Shown here piece by piece: positions 1 through 7,680 of a stretch of DNA of 25,552 nt. The stretch comes from Bacteroidales bacterium UBA3543 (GTDB lineage Bacteria > Bacteroidota > Bacteroidia > Bacteroidales > UBA932), in the NCBI GenBank assembly GCA_002376715.1, contig DFOK01000020.1:1-25552 (forward strand), read 5' to 3'. The position numbers and the translations under genes are program-made. Below the pieces are notes generated by a model. That model worked only from the letters and a program-made list of their open reading frames with translations. It ran no database searches and was not told the origin of the DNA. The stretch's first letter is position 1; each line of letters begins with the position of its first letter.

Positions 1-17
1 GTATAGCTTTAAATAAT

Positions 18-794
18 ATGGATTTTACTATAAAAATTTATCGTTTACTGTTGGAGTCTTTATTAGGTGCAGAGTATAAGTTTATCACATTTCATGAATA
101 TCTTACCTCTTCTCTGCCTGATAAACTTGTAGTGTTAAGGCACGATGTCGATTTACTACCGTTAAACTCTTTGCACACAGCTCGTATTGAACATGATTTG
201 GGAATTAAAGGAGTTTACTATTTTCGGTCAGTTCCCGAAAGTTGGGATGAAAGTGTTATCAAAGAGGTTGCTGAATTGGGACATGAGGTGGGATACCATT
301 ACGAAAATTTGACAATATGCAAAGGAGATTTACAAAATGCATATCATGATTTTCAGACTAATTTGCAAAAACTACGTAAATTAGTGCCTGTAAAAACTAT
401 TTGTATGCATGGCAGTCCACGCTCGCCTCACGATAGCAGAGAAATTTGGAAAGAGTATTCATACAAAGATTTAGGCATAGTAGGGGAACCTTATTTTGAT
501 GCTGATTTCTCTAAAATATTTTATCTTACAGATACTGGCAGACGTTGGGATGGATATAAGGTTAGCGTGAGAGATAAGATAGTAGACTATCAAGGGGAGT
601 GGGATAAGAGAGGGTTAACGTTTCATACCACAAAAGAAATTATTAATGCCATTGATGCAGACAAATTGCCTGATAAAATAATGATAACCGTGCATCCGCA
701 ACGCTGGAATAATTTTGGGCTATCATGGATAAAAGAGTTACTTTTGCAAAATCTAAAGAATATTGTAAAACGATTTATCGTCAGAAAAATATGA
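18..794 (+). CDS. Polysaccharide-deacetylase-like protein of the exopolysaccharide locus
   Basis: A 258-residue protein that looks like a member of the NodB/polysaccharide deacetylase superfamily, metal-dependent enzymes that remove N- or O-acetyl groups from sugars. The sequence shows an early RHDVD motif (about residues 41-45), which fits the His-Asp metal-binding motif, and a later GHEVGYHYE stretch (about 90-98), which fits the second His-containing motif. A third His occurs in the ITVHPQRW segment near the end. There is no signal peptide or membrane segment, so it probably acts in the cytoplasm on precursors. Only 17 bases precede the ATG in the window and no in-frame stop lies in them, but the N-terminus looks natural. 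It is AT-rich like the hydratase that follows. Part of its 3' end recurs in decayed form at about 1339-1465. The substrate is unknown; superfamily membership is fairly sure. Confidence 0.75.
   Translation: MDFTIKIYRLLLESLLGAEYKFITFHEYLTSSLPDKLVVLRHDVDLLPLNSLHTARIEHDLGIKGVYYFRSVPESWDESVIKEVAELGHEVGYHYENLTICKGDLQNAYHDFQTNLQKLRKLVPVKTICMHGSPRSPHDSREIWKEYSYKDLGIVGEPYFDADFSKIFYLTDTGRRWDGYKVSVRDKIVDYQGEWDKRGLTFHTTKEIINAIDADKLPDKIMITVHPQRWNNFGLSWIKELLLQNLKNIVKRFIVRKI
714..746 (+). promoter_or_regulatory. Promoter-like site inside the deacetylase 3' end
   Basis: TTTG (714-717), 21 bases, then TACTTTTG (739-746) fits the Bacteroidota housekeeping pattern TTTG/TAnnTTTG. It could drive the hydratase gene at 925. 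The same pair with the same 21-base spacing occurs at 1407-1439 in the duplicated segment. It lies inside coding sequence, so it may be chance. Confidence 0.3.
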
Positions 795-924
795 TCAAGA
801 TAGTTGATACAAGGGTACCCTCACTCATCAAATTAGAAAGAAGAATATAAAAACAACACATATTTACGATTTATCGGCTTAGGAAGTTTAAACTCCAGTG
901 TTTTTTTTATAAAATTTAATTACT

Positions 925-1335
925 ATGAAATTAAGTGATTTGTATATTGGCCAAGAAGAAAGAATGTCTGCCCAGTTTTCTATGGAACAAGTAAAGGCTT
1001 TTGCCGGCATTACACAAGATTTTAATCCGGTTCATCTTGATCCGGTATATGCCACTCAAACTATATTCAAGGGCAATATTGTACATGGTTTTTTAGTGGG
1101 ATCGCTTTTCAGTGCCATTCTCGGCACCAAGATGCCGGGAGAGGGATCTATTTATTTAAAACAGGATATGAAATTTGTAAAACCTGTTTATATTGGTGAT
1201 ACAGTAACGGCTGTTGTTTCTATCACTGATATTAATTATGAAAAGCAACTGGTAACGCTAAATACTACATGTATTAATCAAGACGGTGCAGTTGTTATTG
1301 AAGGTAGTGCTTTGGTAAAAAAAATGGATATGTAG
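925..1335 (+). CDS. MaoC-type (R)-hydratase / hot-dog dehydratase
   Basis: A 136-residue single hot-dog protein of the MaoC/(R)-specific enoyl-CoA hydratase family, which adds or removes water across acyl-CoA (or similar thioester) double bonds. The catalytic signature D-x-N-P-x-H is intact (Asp32, Asn34, His37, in QDFNPVHLD), and the downstream IVHG segment is also typical. Length matches single-domain family members such as PhaJ. It follows the deacetylase by 130 bases and precedes the wza/wzc pair on the same strand, so it sits in an exopolysaccharide locus rather than with fatty-acid genes. This suggests, by inference only, supply of an acyl substituent for the polymer. The gene ends in TAG. 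Family assignment is strong; the physiological substrate is unknown. Confidence 0.85.
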   Translation: MKLSDLYIGQEERMSAQFSMEQVKAFAGITQDFNPVHLDPVYATQTIFKGNIVHGFLVGSLFSAILGTKMPGEGSIYLKQDMKFVKPVYIGDTVTAVVSITDINYEKQLVTLNTTCINQDGAVVIEGSALVKKMDM

Positions 1336-1338
1336 ATA

Positions 1339-1465
1339 GAAACCATAATGTGGTCAAATGGCCAACTAAGATAATGATAACCCGATATTCGCTACGATGA
1401 AATATTTTTGGGTTATTATTGATAAAAGAGTTACTTTTGCGGAACTTAAAGAATACCATAACTAA
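1339..1465 (+). pseudogene. Decayed duplicate of the deacetylase 3' end
   Basis: This non-coding stretch aligns with the 3' end of the deacetylase gene at 18-794. Codon by codon, 1374-1463 against 681-770 gives 69 identical bases of 90 by hand count, without gaps, including an exact 20-base run (1421-1440 against 728-747). Further upstream the match continues more weakly, apparently with a one-base deletion. The reading frame is broken: the codon matching the Trp of QRWN is TGA at 1398-1400. The rest of the gene copy is missing. This points to an old duplication or recombination between paralogous deacetylase genes, with the hydratase now between the two copies. Confidence 0.7.
1407..1439 (+). 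promoter_or_regulatory. Candidate promoter for wza-wzc
   Basis: TTTG (1407-1410), a 21-base spacer and TACTTTTG (1432-1439) match the Bacteroidota pattern TTTG/TAnnTTTG. Transcription would start about 80 bases before the wza start codon. The site lies in the most strongly conserved part of the decayed deacetylase fragment, which would fit selection for promoter function after coding function was lost. Confidence 0.5.
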
Positions 1466-1479
1466 TTATATTAAATTAC

Positions 1480-1502
1480 AAAAAAATAAAAATTATTTTT
1501 TT
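1480..1502 (+). promoter_or_regulatory. A/T hairpin in the wza leader
   Basis: A perfect inverted repeat with 10-base arms made only of A and T (left 1480-1489, right 1493-1502) and a 3-base loop. The right arm ends in seven T residues, so the transcript would form a weak hairpin running into a U-tract, in the leader of wza. It could act as an attenuator, or it may simply be AT-rich spacer DNA. Confidence 0.3.
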
Positions 1503-1527
1503 AGTTTCTAATTTTAAAAATACACTA

Positions 1528-2328
1528 ATGAATACAAAAATCAGTCATCTCGTATATATAGCGTTGTCCCTGCTCCTTTTAGGCGGTTGTGCATCACAAA
1601 AAAACATCACCTATATGCAAGATGTAACGAGAAATTACCGTCAAACAATAGTACACGATTACGATGTTCGCATCAATAGCGATGACCTACTCTCGATTAT
1701 GGTAAACAGTAAAGATCCGGAATTGGTGCAGATGTTCAATCTGCCGATGGTAAGTTATCAGGTTACCGCGACCGGATATTCCGGAGGACAATACCGTATG
1801 TTAGGATATTTAGTTGATCCAAACGGAAATATAAACTTTCCGCAATTAGGCGAAATTAATGTACGTGGTTTGACTCGTTTTGAACTTTCGGAGCGGATAA
1901 GCAGAGAGTTGAAGGAAAGGGGATTGGTCAATGATGCAGTTGTAACTGTGCAGTTTCTCAATTTTAAGGTATCGGTAATGGGTGAAGTAGGACGTCCCGG
2001 TACCTTCGATGTGGATAGCGATCGTATTACACTACTTGATGCACTAAGTCTTGCAGGTGACCTGACTATCTATGGACGAAGAGATAACGTGAAAGTGATC
2101 AGAGAGGAGAATGGTGAGCGTACCGTGGCTTTAGTTGACCTGCGTAGCAAGAATCTGATGAATTCCCCTTACTACTACCTTAAACAGAACGATATTGTCT
2201 ATGTGGAGCCGAATAAGGCACGTGCAGGACAACGCGAAATAAACCAGAACCGTTCAGTCTCCACATTTGCCTCCATACTCTCGGTATTGGCATCATTGGC
2301 ATCATTGGCGGTCGTGATTTTTAGATAA
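1528..2328 (+). CDS. wza: Wza-family polysaccharide export lipoprotein
   Basis: A 266-residue outer-membrane polysaccharide export protein. It begins with a lipoprotein signal peptide ending in a lipobox (LLGGC, Cys21), followed by the polysaccharide export domain (about residues 44-145) with the typical segment in which the protein describes itself as starting from NGNINFPQLGEI, and then an SLBB-type domain (from about 150, VMGEVGRPGTF onward). A hydrophobic C-terminal segment (about 246-265) would form the membrane-crossing end. Length is usual for Bacteroidota members, which are shorter than E. coli Wza. It is followed after 17 bases by wzc and surely co-transcribed with it. Together they form the export channel and its inner-membrane regulator for capsule or exopolysaccharide. 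Confidence 0.92.
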   Translation: MNTKISHLVYIALSLLLLGGCASQKNITYMQDVTRNYRQTIVHDYDVRINSDDLLSIMVNSKDPELVQMFNLPMVSYQVTATGYSGGQYRMLGYLVDPNGNINFPQLGEINVRGLTRFELSERISRELKERGLVNDAVVTVQFLNFKVSVMGEVGRPGTFDVDSDRITLLDALSLAGDLTIYGRRDNVKVIREENGERTVALVDLRSKNLMNSPYYYLKQNDIVYVEPNKARAGQREINQNRSVSTFASILSVLASLASLAVVIFR

Positions 2329-2345
2329 TTATAATATAGATAGCT

Positions 2346-4820
2346 ATGGCAAAGAAAGATATTTACGAAGAGAAGGACTATGTCGCTCTTGAAGAGAGGT
2401 CCGACCGTGAGAGCACATCATTAGCCGAACTGTTTAATACGGTACTGTTTCATAGAAAATGGTTTATTTTATCGGTATTAATTTGCGGATTGATAGGATT
2501 CCTATATGTGCGCAGTACTCCCAAAACTTTTCAGCGTACCGCTACGGTATTGGTAAAAGATGAGAGAAAAGGAGGTGGTTTAAGGAGTGAATCTGCCGCT
2601 TTTCAAGATATTTTTTACTCTATGAGAAGCTCGGTAGATAACGAGATTGGAGTATTTAAAAGCAAGCGGCTGATGTATGACGTGGCGAAACAGTTAAGAC
2701 TTGATGTCAGCTACAAAATACGTGATGGTCTGCGTGATCGTGAGCTCTATAGCAGTACGCCTATAATAGTGGATTTTCCTGATATTGATCCCTTGCAGAC
2801 TTTAAGTATGACAGCAACTCTATTGGAAAATCGAGAAGTGGAGTTGAAAGATCTTGTATGTGGAAAGGAGGAGGATAGTGAAGTGCGTGTGCTACAGTCC
2901 GGTGATACATTGCAAACACCTGTAGGTGAGATGGTGGTAACCGTTGCCCCTTTAATAGAGCAAGATTATATAGGCAAGCCCGTGCAGATAACCAAAAGAA
3001 GCCTAAAAGCGGTGGCAAATACCTATAATGCGCGACTAGTGGTAGATGTGGCTAATAAACAGTCTTCCATTATCAACCTGACTCTGAAAGACGAGAATAT
3101 AAAACGTGCGGAGGATGTGTTAAACACGCTGATAGAGGTTTACAAAAACGATGCTATTGAAGATAAAAACCAGGTTTTGGTCAACACTGCTAACTTTATC
3201 AGGGAGCGATTGATTATTATCGAATCCGAATTGTCAGATGTTGACTCGAAAATTGAGCAGTACAAAAGAGATCATCAACTAACCGATATCACTTCTGAGA
3301 GCGCGCTCTATCTGCAAAGCACCGGAAGATTGGATACAGAAGTACTGAGCATTGAAAATCAACTGGATATGGCTGAGTATATGAAAGAGTATTTGCAAGA
3401 TAACTCCAAACTTACTGACCCTATTCCTGCAAGTATAGGTATTGCCGACCCCGGTATTCAAAGCCAGATTGCCGAATACAATTCGGTACTTGCTCAACGC
3501 AATAAATTGTTGGCAAATAGTAGCCTCAATAACCCTCTGGTAAGGGAGATGGATAATACCCTGGCAGCGACACGTTTCTCTATATCCAAAGCTGTGGACA
3601 ATCTGATAGCAGGTTTGAAAATTCAGATTGAAAATATGAGGCAAAAAGAGATTCTCACCCGAGGAAAAATCTCTACTGTGCCAATGCAACATAAATATAT
3701 TACCAGTATTGAGCGTCAACAGAAAATTAAGGAAGAACTTTATCTCTATCTGTTGAATAAAAAGGAGGAGAACGAACTTCAATCCACCATCATAGAGAGT
3801 AATTGCCGAATTCTCGATCCCGCAGATGGAGCAAACTTGCCTATATCTCCACGGAAAATAGCAGTAGTTTTAATTAGCTTGATTGTCGGTCTCTTAATTC
3901 CCTCTTTGTGGCTTTATATCCGTTCGTTGCTCAACACGGCGGTATATACGAAGAAAGAGTTAAAGGAGGTGCTTACTGTTCCGTTCTTGGGCGAAATTCC
4001 GTTAGTCAAGACCAAATCGAATGAACTAATTGTGGTTAAAGAGAATAGTAACGAGCCTATTTGCGAAGCCTTTAAGATAGTACAATCAAACCTCGATTTC
4101 ATGGATACGGAGCACAAAGAGGGAGGAAAGGTTATTATGGTGACCTCTATCAGTCCGGATGCCGGTAAAACCTTTATATCTGCAAATCTCGGTATGAGTA
4201 TCGCAACGCTAAATGAGAAAGTTGTTGTTGTAGATTTGGACTTGAGAAAAGGCATTCTTACCCGAAGGCTGAGTATAGGTACCAAACGCCCCGGAGTATC
4301 GAACTTTTTGGGTGGTATGGAGGATAATATTTTTGACTTAATCCATCCCTCCAATGAGAATGGCCTGCTGGATATCATCCCTTCCGGTACCATACCGCCT
4401 AACCCGGCAGACTTGTTGAAGAATAGTCGATTTGACAATATGATAGCCGAACTTAAAGCCAAATACGACTATGTCTTGCTCGACACTCCTCCCTTTGGTG
4501 TTGTAGTGGATGTCCAATTGTGTGCCCGTGTAGCTGATCAGACTATATATGTGTTGCGTTCCGGCATGCTCGACAAACGTTTCTTGCCTGATATACAAGA
4601 ACTGTACGACTCCGGAAAGATGAATCACATGAGTCTTCTCCTAAACGGAATCGATATTAAGAGAATAGCCTCCTATGGAAATTATGGTTATGGTTATGGC
4701 TATGGTCGTTATGGCCGTAAATATGGTTATGGCTATGGTTATGGTTATGCCGGATATGGCTACAGCTACACAGACACAAAACCTAAAAAATCGTGGATCA
4801 GAAGACTATTTGGATTCTAA
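2346..4820 (+). CDS. wzc: Wzc-type chain-length regulator and tyrosine autokinase
   Basis: An 824-residue fused polysaccharide co-polymerase and BY-kinase. The N-terminal Wzz domain starts with a transmembrane helix at about residues 39-55, then a long periplasmic coiled region (roughly 250-480), and a second helix at about 505-525. The cytoplasmic kinase has Walker A (SPDAGKT, Lys608), Walker A' (VDLDLRKG, Asp630 and Asp632) and Walker B (LLDTPP, Asp713). The C-terminus is a Tyr-Gly tail with 14 tyrosines between residues 777 and 808, the usual autophosphorylation cluster, followed by a basic WIRRLFGF end. It controls polymer length and export together with Wza through cycles of phosphorylation. 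No phosphatase gene is visible in the window. The tail is encoded by an imperfect repeat, so its length could vary. Confidence 0.95.
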   Translation: MAKKDIYEEKDYVALEERSDRESTSLAELFNTVLFHRKWFILSVLICGLIGFLYVRSTPKTFQRTATVLVKDERKGGGLRSESAAFQDIFYSMRSSVDNEIGVFKSKRLMYDVAKQLRLDVSYKIRDGLRDRELYSSTPIIVDFPDIDPLQTLSMTATLLENREVELKDLVCGKEEDSEVRVLQSGDTLQTPVGEMVVTVAPLIEQDYIGKPVQITKRSLKAVANTYNARLVVDVANKQSSIINLTLKDENIKRAEDVLNTLIEVYKNDAIEDKNQVLVNTANFIRERLIIIESELSDVDSKIEQYKRDHQLTDITSESALYLQSTGRLDTEVLSIENQLDMAEYMKEYLQDNSKLTDPIPASIGIADPGIQSQIAEYNSVLAQRNKLLANSSLNNPLVREMDNTLAATRFSISKAVDNLIAGLKIQIENMRQKEILTRGKISTVPMQHKYITSIERQQKIKEELYLYLLNKKEENELQSTIIESNCRILDPADGANLPISPRKIAVVLISLIVGLLIPSLWLYIRSLLNTAVYTKKELKEVLTVPFLGEIPLVKTKSNELIVVKENSNEPICEAFKIVQSNLDFMDTEHKEGGKVIMVTSISPDAGKTFISANLGMSIATLNEKVVVVDLDLRKGILTRRLSIGTKRPGVSNFLGGMEDNIFDLIHPSNENGLLDIIPSGTIPPNPADLLKNSRFDNMIAELKAKYDYVLLDTPPFGVVVDVQLCARVADQTIYVLRSGMLDKRFLPDIQELYDSGKMNHMSLLLNGIDIKRIASYGNYGYGYGYGRYGRKYGYGYGYGYAGYGYSYTDTKPKKSWIRRLFGF
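4674..4769 (+). repeat. Tyr-Gly coding repeat in the wzc tail
   Basis: An imperfect tandem array of 6-base TATGGT/TATGGC units that encodes the Tyr-Gly run of Wzc residues 777-808. Because the unit is a multiple of three bases, slippage would add or remove Tyr-Gly pairs without shifting the frame. Confidence 0.85.
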
Positions 4821-4846
4821 AGAGTAATCCTATAACTCATGAAGGC

Positions 4847-4881
4847 AAAATTGGAAATGACGAAAGTTGTTTCCAATTTTT
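4847..4881. terminator. Bidirectional terminator between wzc and the SLC13 pseudogene
   Basis: Inverted repeat with 11-base arms (AAAATTGGAAA at 4847-4857, TTTCCAATTTT at 4870-4880) around a 12-base loop. T-rich sequence follows on the + strand and the A-rich left arm gives U-rich RNA on the - strand. It lies just after the wzc stop and downstream of the convergent permease gene, so it can end both transcripts. Confidence 0.75.
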
Positions 4882-4935
4882 GCTTTAGGATCATCTCATA
4901 GTGTGAGTTCGCAGTCCAATCGTCAGGTCTAAAGC

Positions 4936-6792
4936 CTAAAATGGATATATAAGCGGCAAGACTATAATCATTACCACCAGGAAAAGCAATTGCAAGGGGA
5001 GGCCTACTTTGATGTAGTCCATGAAATTGTATTTTCCCGCCGACATAACCATGGCGTTGGGCGGTGTTGAGAAGGGGCTGGCAAGACACATGCTTGCTGC
5101 GACCGCCACGCCGATAAGGAAAGGATAGGGACTTACATTCATTGATATGGCTGCCTGTAGGCCAATCGGGGCAAACAGAATGGCGGTAGCGGTATTGCTT
5201 ATAAACATGGTCAGCACAGAGGAGGCTGCCATAATTCCGGCAAGAACGGCATAAGGGCCGTAAGAACCCACTGCATCAACTATTCCGTTGGTTACCAATG
5301 CCGAAGTGCCTGTTTTCTCCATGGCAGTTGCCAAAGGCATCATACCCGCAAAAAGAATGACGCTTTCCTAATTGATTGTACGATACGCATCTCTAACCGT
5401 TCTGAAACAGCCTCCCAAAACCATTAGAACAGCCGCTATCAGCACGGCGATCACAGGCGGTAACCAATTGAAAACCATGGCCAACACCATCAATATCAAA
5501 ACAACGGCTGCGTAAGGAGCTTTGTGGTCGAGGGTTATCTTGGAGGCTTCGGTCTGAGGCTGTCCGATGACCACAACGTCTCTTTCAAGACGGCTGAGAC
5601 GGTCGATATCCTCCCATGTCCCTTGAACCAGTAACATATCACCCGCTTGCATCTTTACATCTTTTATCTCCTGAACGATATAATGGTCTTTACGCTGAAT
5701 ACTTAAGATATTCACATTGTAATTCTCCCGGAATTGAGAATCTTTTACCAATCGATTGTGCAGTCGACTGTTTTGAAGAATTACAACCTCCGCCATTCCT
5801 ATCTCATCGAACTTGAATTTACCTCCAAATTTCGGACGCTCAATTTCTTTTTCAATTTGGGTATCCAGGAAAGAAAGATTATTCTCCTTCACGAAGTTCA
5901 CTACATTTTTGTACTCACCTATGATATAGAGTATATCATTCTCAGTCAAAATAGTCTCCGCTTTAGGCAAAACGGCCCTGACGGAGCGGCTCAACGGGGA
6001 AGAAGAGCGGATGTGAATCTCACTGATGATGACCGAGTATCGTTTGGAAATATCGATTTCAGAGAGTTTTTTACCTGCAATGGGGGAGTCTTTCGATACT
6101 ACTATCCTGTATAAATTTTCAATCAAACAATAATCGGAAGCGAGTTGTTCCGGCGATTTGACGGTTGTTCTTCCATCTCCCTGATCTTTTTTATCCTTTT
6201 TGTCGAGCATTTTTGACAAGGGCCAAAGCAATAATATTCCCAAAACCAACAGAATCATTCCCACGGGTAAAGTGGTAAAGAACTGCAATCCTTCATATCC
6301 CGCTCCAATCAAGGTATCATGCATGATAAGAGTCGGCGGAGTACCGATCAATGTCATCATTCCTCCGATACTGCTCGCATAAGCCATCGGCATCAGGAGT
6401 CTGCTCGCACTTGTTTTGGATTTGAAAGCCATGCTTACCACAATCGGCATCAACAACGCTACCGTACCGGTATTGCTCAAAAAGAGACCGATGAAAGCAG
6501 TTACCAGCATAACCAGCAAAAACAATTTATAACTGCTGTTTCCTGCAAGTTTCAACAATCGGTTGCTTACTGCGCCGGCAAGTCCGGTTTGCGACAGCGC
6601 GCCTCCCACGATAAAGAGAGCGGCAATCATAATCACAACGGAGTTAGAGAATCCCGCCAGAGCCTCAGCCGGTGTCAGGACCTTTGTCAGCACCAATGCC
6701 AACAAACAACAAAGTGCCACGATATCGGAGCGAATTTTACCCCAAACAAGCAGAGCAGCAGTTACGATCAGAATAATAATAGTTGCAGTCAT
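4936..6792 (-). pseudogene. SLC13/DASS-family permease with two RCK_C domains, interrupted by an in-frame TAG
   Basis: A membrane carrier of the divalent anion:Na+ symporter family (typical substrates are sulfate, dicarboxylates or related anions). Reading from 6792, an N-terminal membrane domain carries the family SNT motif at residues 106-108, two RCK_C (TrkA-C) domains follow at roughly 210-400, then further membrane helices. Residue 475 is TAG (5368-5370), and the same frame continues without a shift: N-stop-ESVILFAGMMPLATA, with the second SNT motif (FISNTAT) and the C-terminal helices, to a TAG stop at 4936. Homologs have Trp here (NWES), so a single TGG to TAG change explains the break. 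Full length would be 618 residues, normal for this RCK_C subgroup. The first piece (474 residues) lacks essential C-terminal helices. A sequencing error is possible. Confidence 0.85.
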
Positions 6793-6846
6793 AAGAAATG
6801 AGAGCTATAAGAATATTAAAAAGCTAGCCGGCGGCCATTGCGTCTG

Positions 6847-6878
6847 CAAAAGAAAGACATTTTATTTGATTTTTCAAA
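6847..6878 (-). promoter_or_regulatory. Possible promoter of the SLC13 permease gene
   Basis: On the - strand TTTG (6875-6878), 20 bases, then TTCTTTTG (6847-6854) fits the Bacteroidota pattern with one mismatch (TT for TA). It overlaps a 9-bp A/T inverted repeat, TTTATTTGA/TCAAATAAA at 6861-6882, that could be a weak terminator of the upstream methyltransferase gene. Confidence 0.35.
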
Positions 6879-6896
6879 TAAAGATCCGACAACCTT

Positions 6897-7622
6897 CTAC
6901 CTTCTCCTGAATTCCGAGCAAATGATTGCTGTAGCTATGGCTACGTTGAGAGAGTCCGGAGAATTGGCTGAGGAAGGTGAGAAGCTTGGAATGGAGAGGC
7001 GGTGAGTGACGACTGCTTTCAGAGCAGGAGAGATGCCGTGGGATTCGGAGCCCATCACTATCAGTCCGCTGGGGGCGAGATTCTCCTCATAGATGGATTT
7101 CCCGTCAAGGAAGGTGCCAAATACAGGCATTCCGGCAGCACGAAACTCTGAGGCGATCTGAAGAAGGTCACAATAGATGATTTGCGTGCGGAAAATGGAG
7201 CCCATGCTGGCCTGTACCACCTTCGGATTGAAACAATCCACTGTATCGTGCGATGCGAAGATAGTCCCGATCCCAAACCAGTCGGCGAGCCGAATGATAG
7301 TCCCCATATTGCCCGGGTCGCGAAGGGAGTCGAGTGCCAGTGAGAGGGGACGGGAAGCAATCAGCTCTTCAATCTGCGATGCATCTGGTGCCGCGGGCTT
7401 ACGAACCAGAGCCAGGGCGGGAGAGGGGGAGCTGAGCAGAGTGATGCGGGACATCGCCTCTTCCCCGATTTCGGAGATTCGGAATACTTTGATGACCTCA
7501 AACCCCGATTGGAGCGCTTCTTCCACGGATTTTTCGCCTTCTACGACGAAGAGTCCCACTTCGTCCCGATATTTCTTGCGGTCAAGTGAGCGGATGAGTT
7601 TTATTTCGTTCCTGGAAATCAT
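6897..7622 (-). CDS. SpoU/TrmH-family RNA 2'-O-methyltransferase
   Basis: A SPOUT-fold enzyme that transfers a methyl group from S-adenosylmethionine to a ribose 2'-hydroxyl in tRNA or rRNA. With the start at 7622 the protein has 241 residues. An N-terminal RNA-binding substrate domain (residues 1-80, with KKYRDEVGLFVVEGEK) precedes the SPOUT domain. Motif 1 (DSLRDPGNMGTIIR, Asn105), motif 2 (VMGSESHGIS, Glu193) and motif 3 (SLNVAIATAI, Asn226) are all present. I chose the ATG at 7622 over the upstream TTG at 7637 because homologs begin at MISRNEIK and a TACCTTTG box sits just before it. It is transcribed divergently from tamL. Which RNA position it modifies cannot be told from sequence. Confidence 0.9.
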   Translation of the reverse strand: MISRNEIKLIRSLDRKKYRDEVGLFVVEGEKSVEEALQSGFEVIKVFRISEIGEEAMSRITLLSSPSPALALVRKPAAPDASQIEELIASRPLSLALDSLRDPGNMGTIIRLADWFGIGTIFASHDTVDCFNPKVVQASMGSIFRTQIIYCDLLQIASEFRAAGMPVFGTFLDGKSIYEENLAPSGLIVMGSESHGISPALKAVVTHRLSIPSFSPSSANSPDSLNVAIATAIICSEFRRR

Positions 7623-7625
7623 ATC

Positions 7626-7633
7626 CAAAGGTA
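7626..7633 (-). promoter_or_regulatory. -7 box of the RNA methyltransferase gene
   Basis: TACCTTTG on the - strand is an exact TAnnTTTG match ending only 3 bases before the ATG at 7622. No good upstream TTTG was seen. If used, the mRNA would have almost no leader. Confidence 0.4.
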
Positions 7634-7665
7634 ACAATTAACCTGATTATAAGAATAATTTTATC

Positions 7666-7673
7666 TAAATTTG
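7666..7673 (+). promoter_or_regulatory. -7 box of tamL
   Basis: TAAATTTG is an exact TAnnTTTG match, 7 bases before the tamL ATG at 7681. An upstream TTTG at the expected distance is not evident. It faces away from the box of the methyltransferase gene in the same short divergent spacer. Confidence 0.45.
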
Positions 7674-7680
7674 CAGGATA

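Noticed and set aside
3914..4462. - strand open frames antisense to wzc, also at 3279-3782
   Set aside because: Low-complexity, no domain, fully inside a well-supported kinase gene.
4880..4935. Possible small gene between the terminator and the SLC13 pseudogene
   Set aside because: Only about 55 bases with no start-stop frame of note.
4817..5089. - strand frame overlapping the C-terminal end of the SLC13 pseudogene
   Set aside because: It is another frame of the same strand; the permease frame has the SNT motif and membrane helices, this one has nothing.
5368..5370. TAG as a recoded or read-through sense codon
   Set aside because: TAG serves as the normal stop in maoC, DUF2461, potB, potD and others here, and no recoding element was seen, so a nonsense mutation is simpler.
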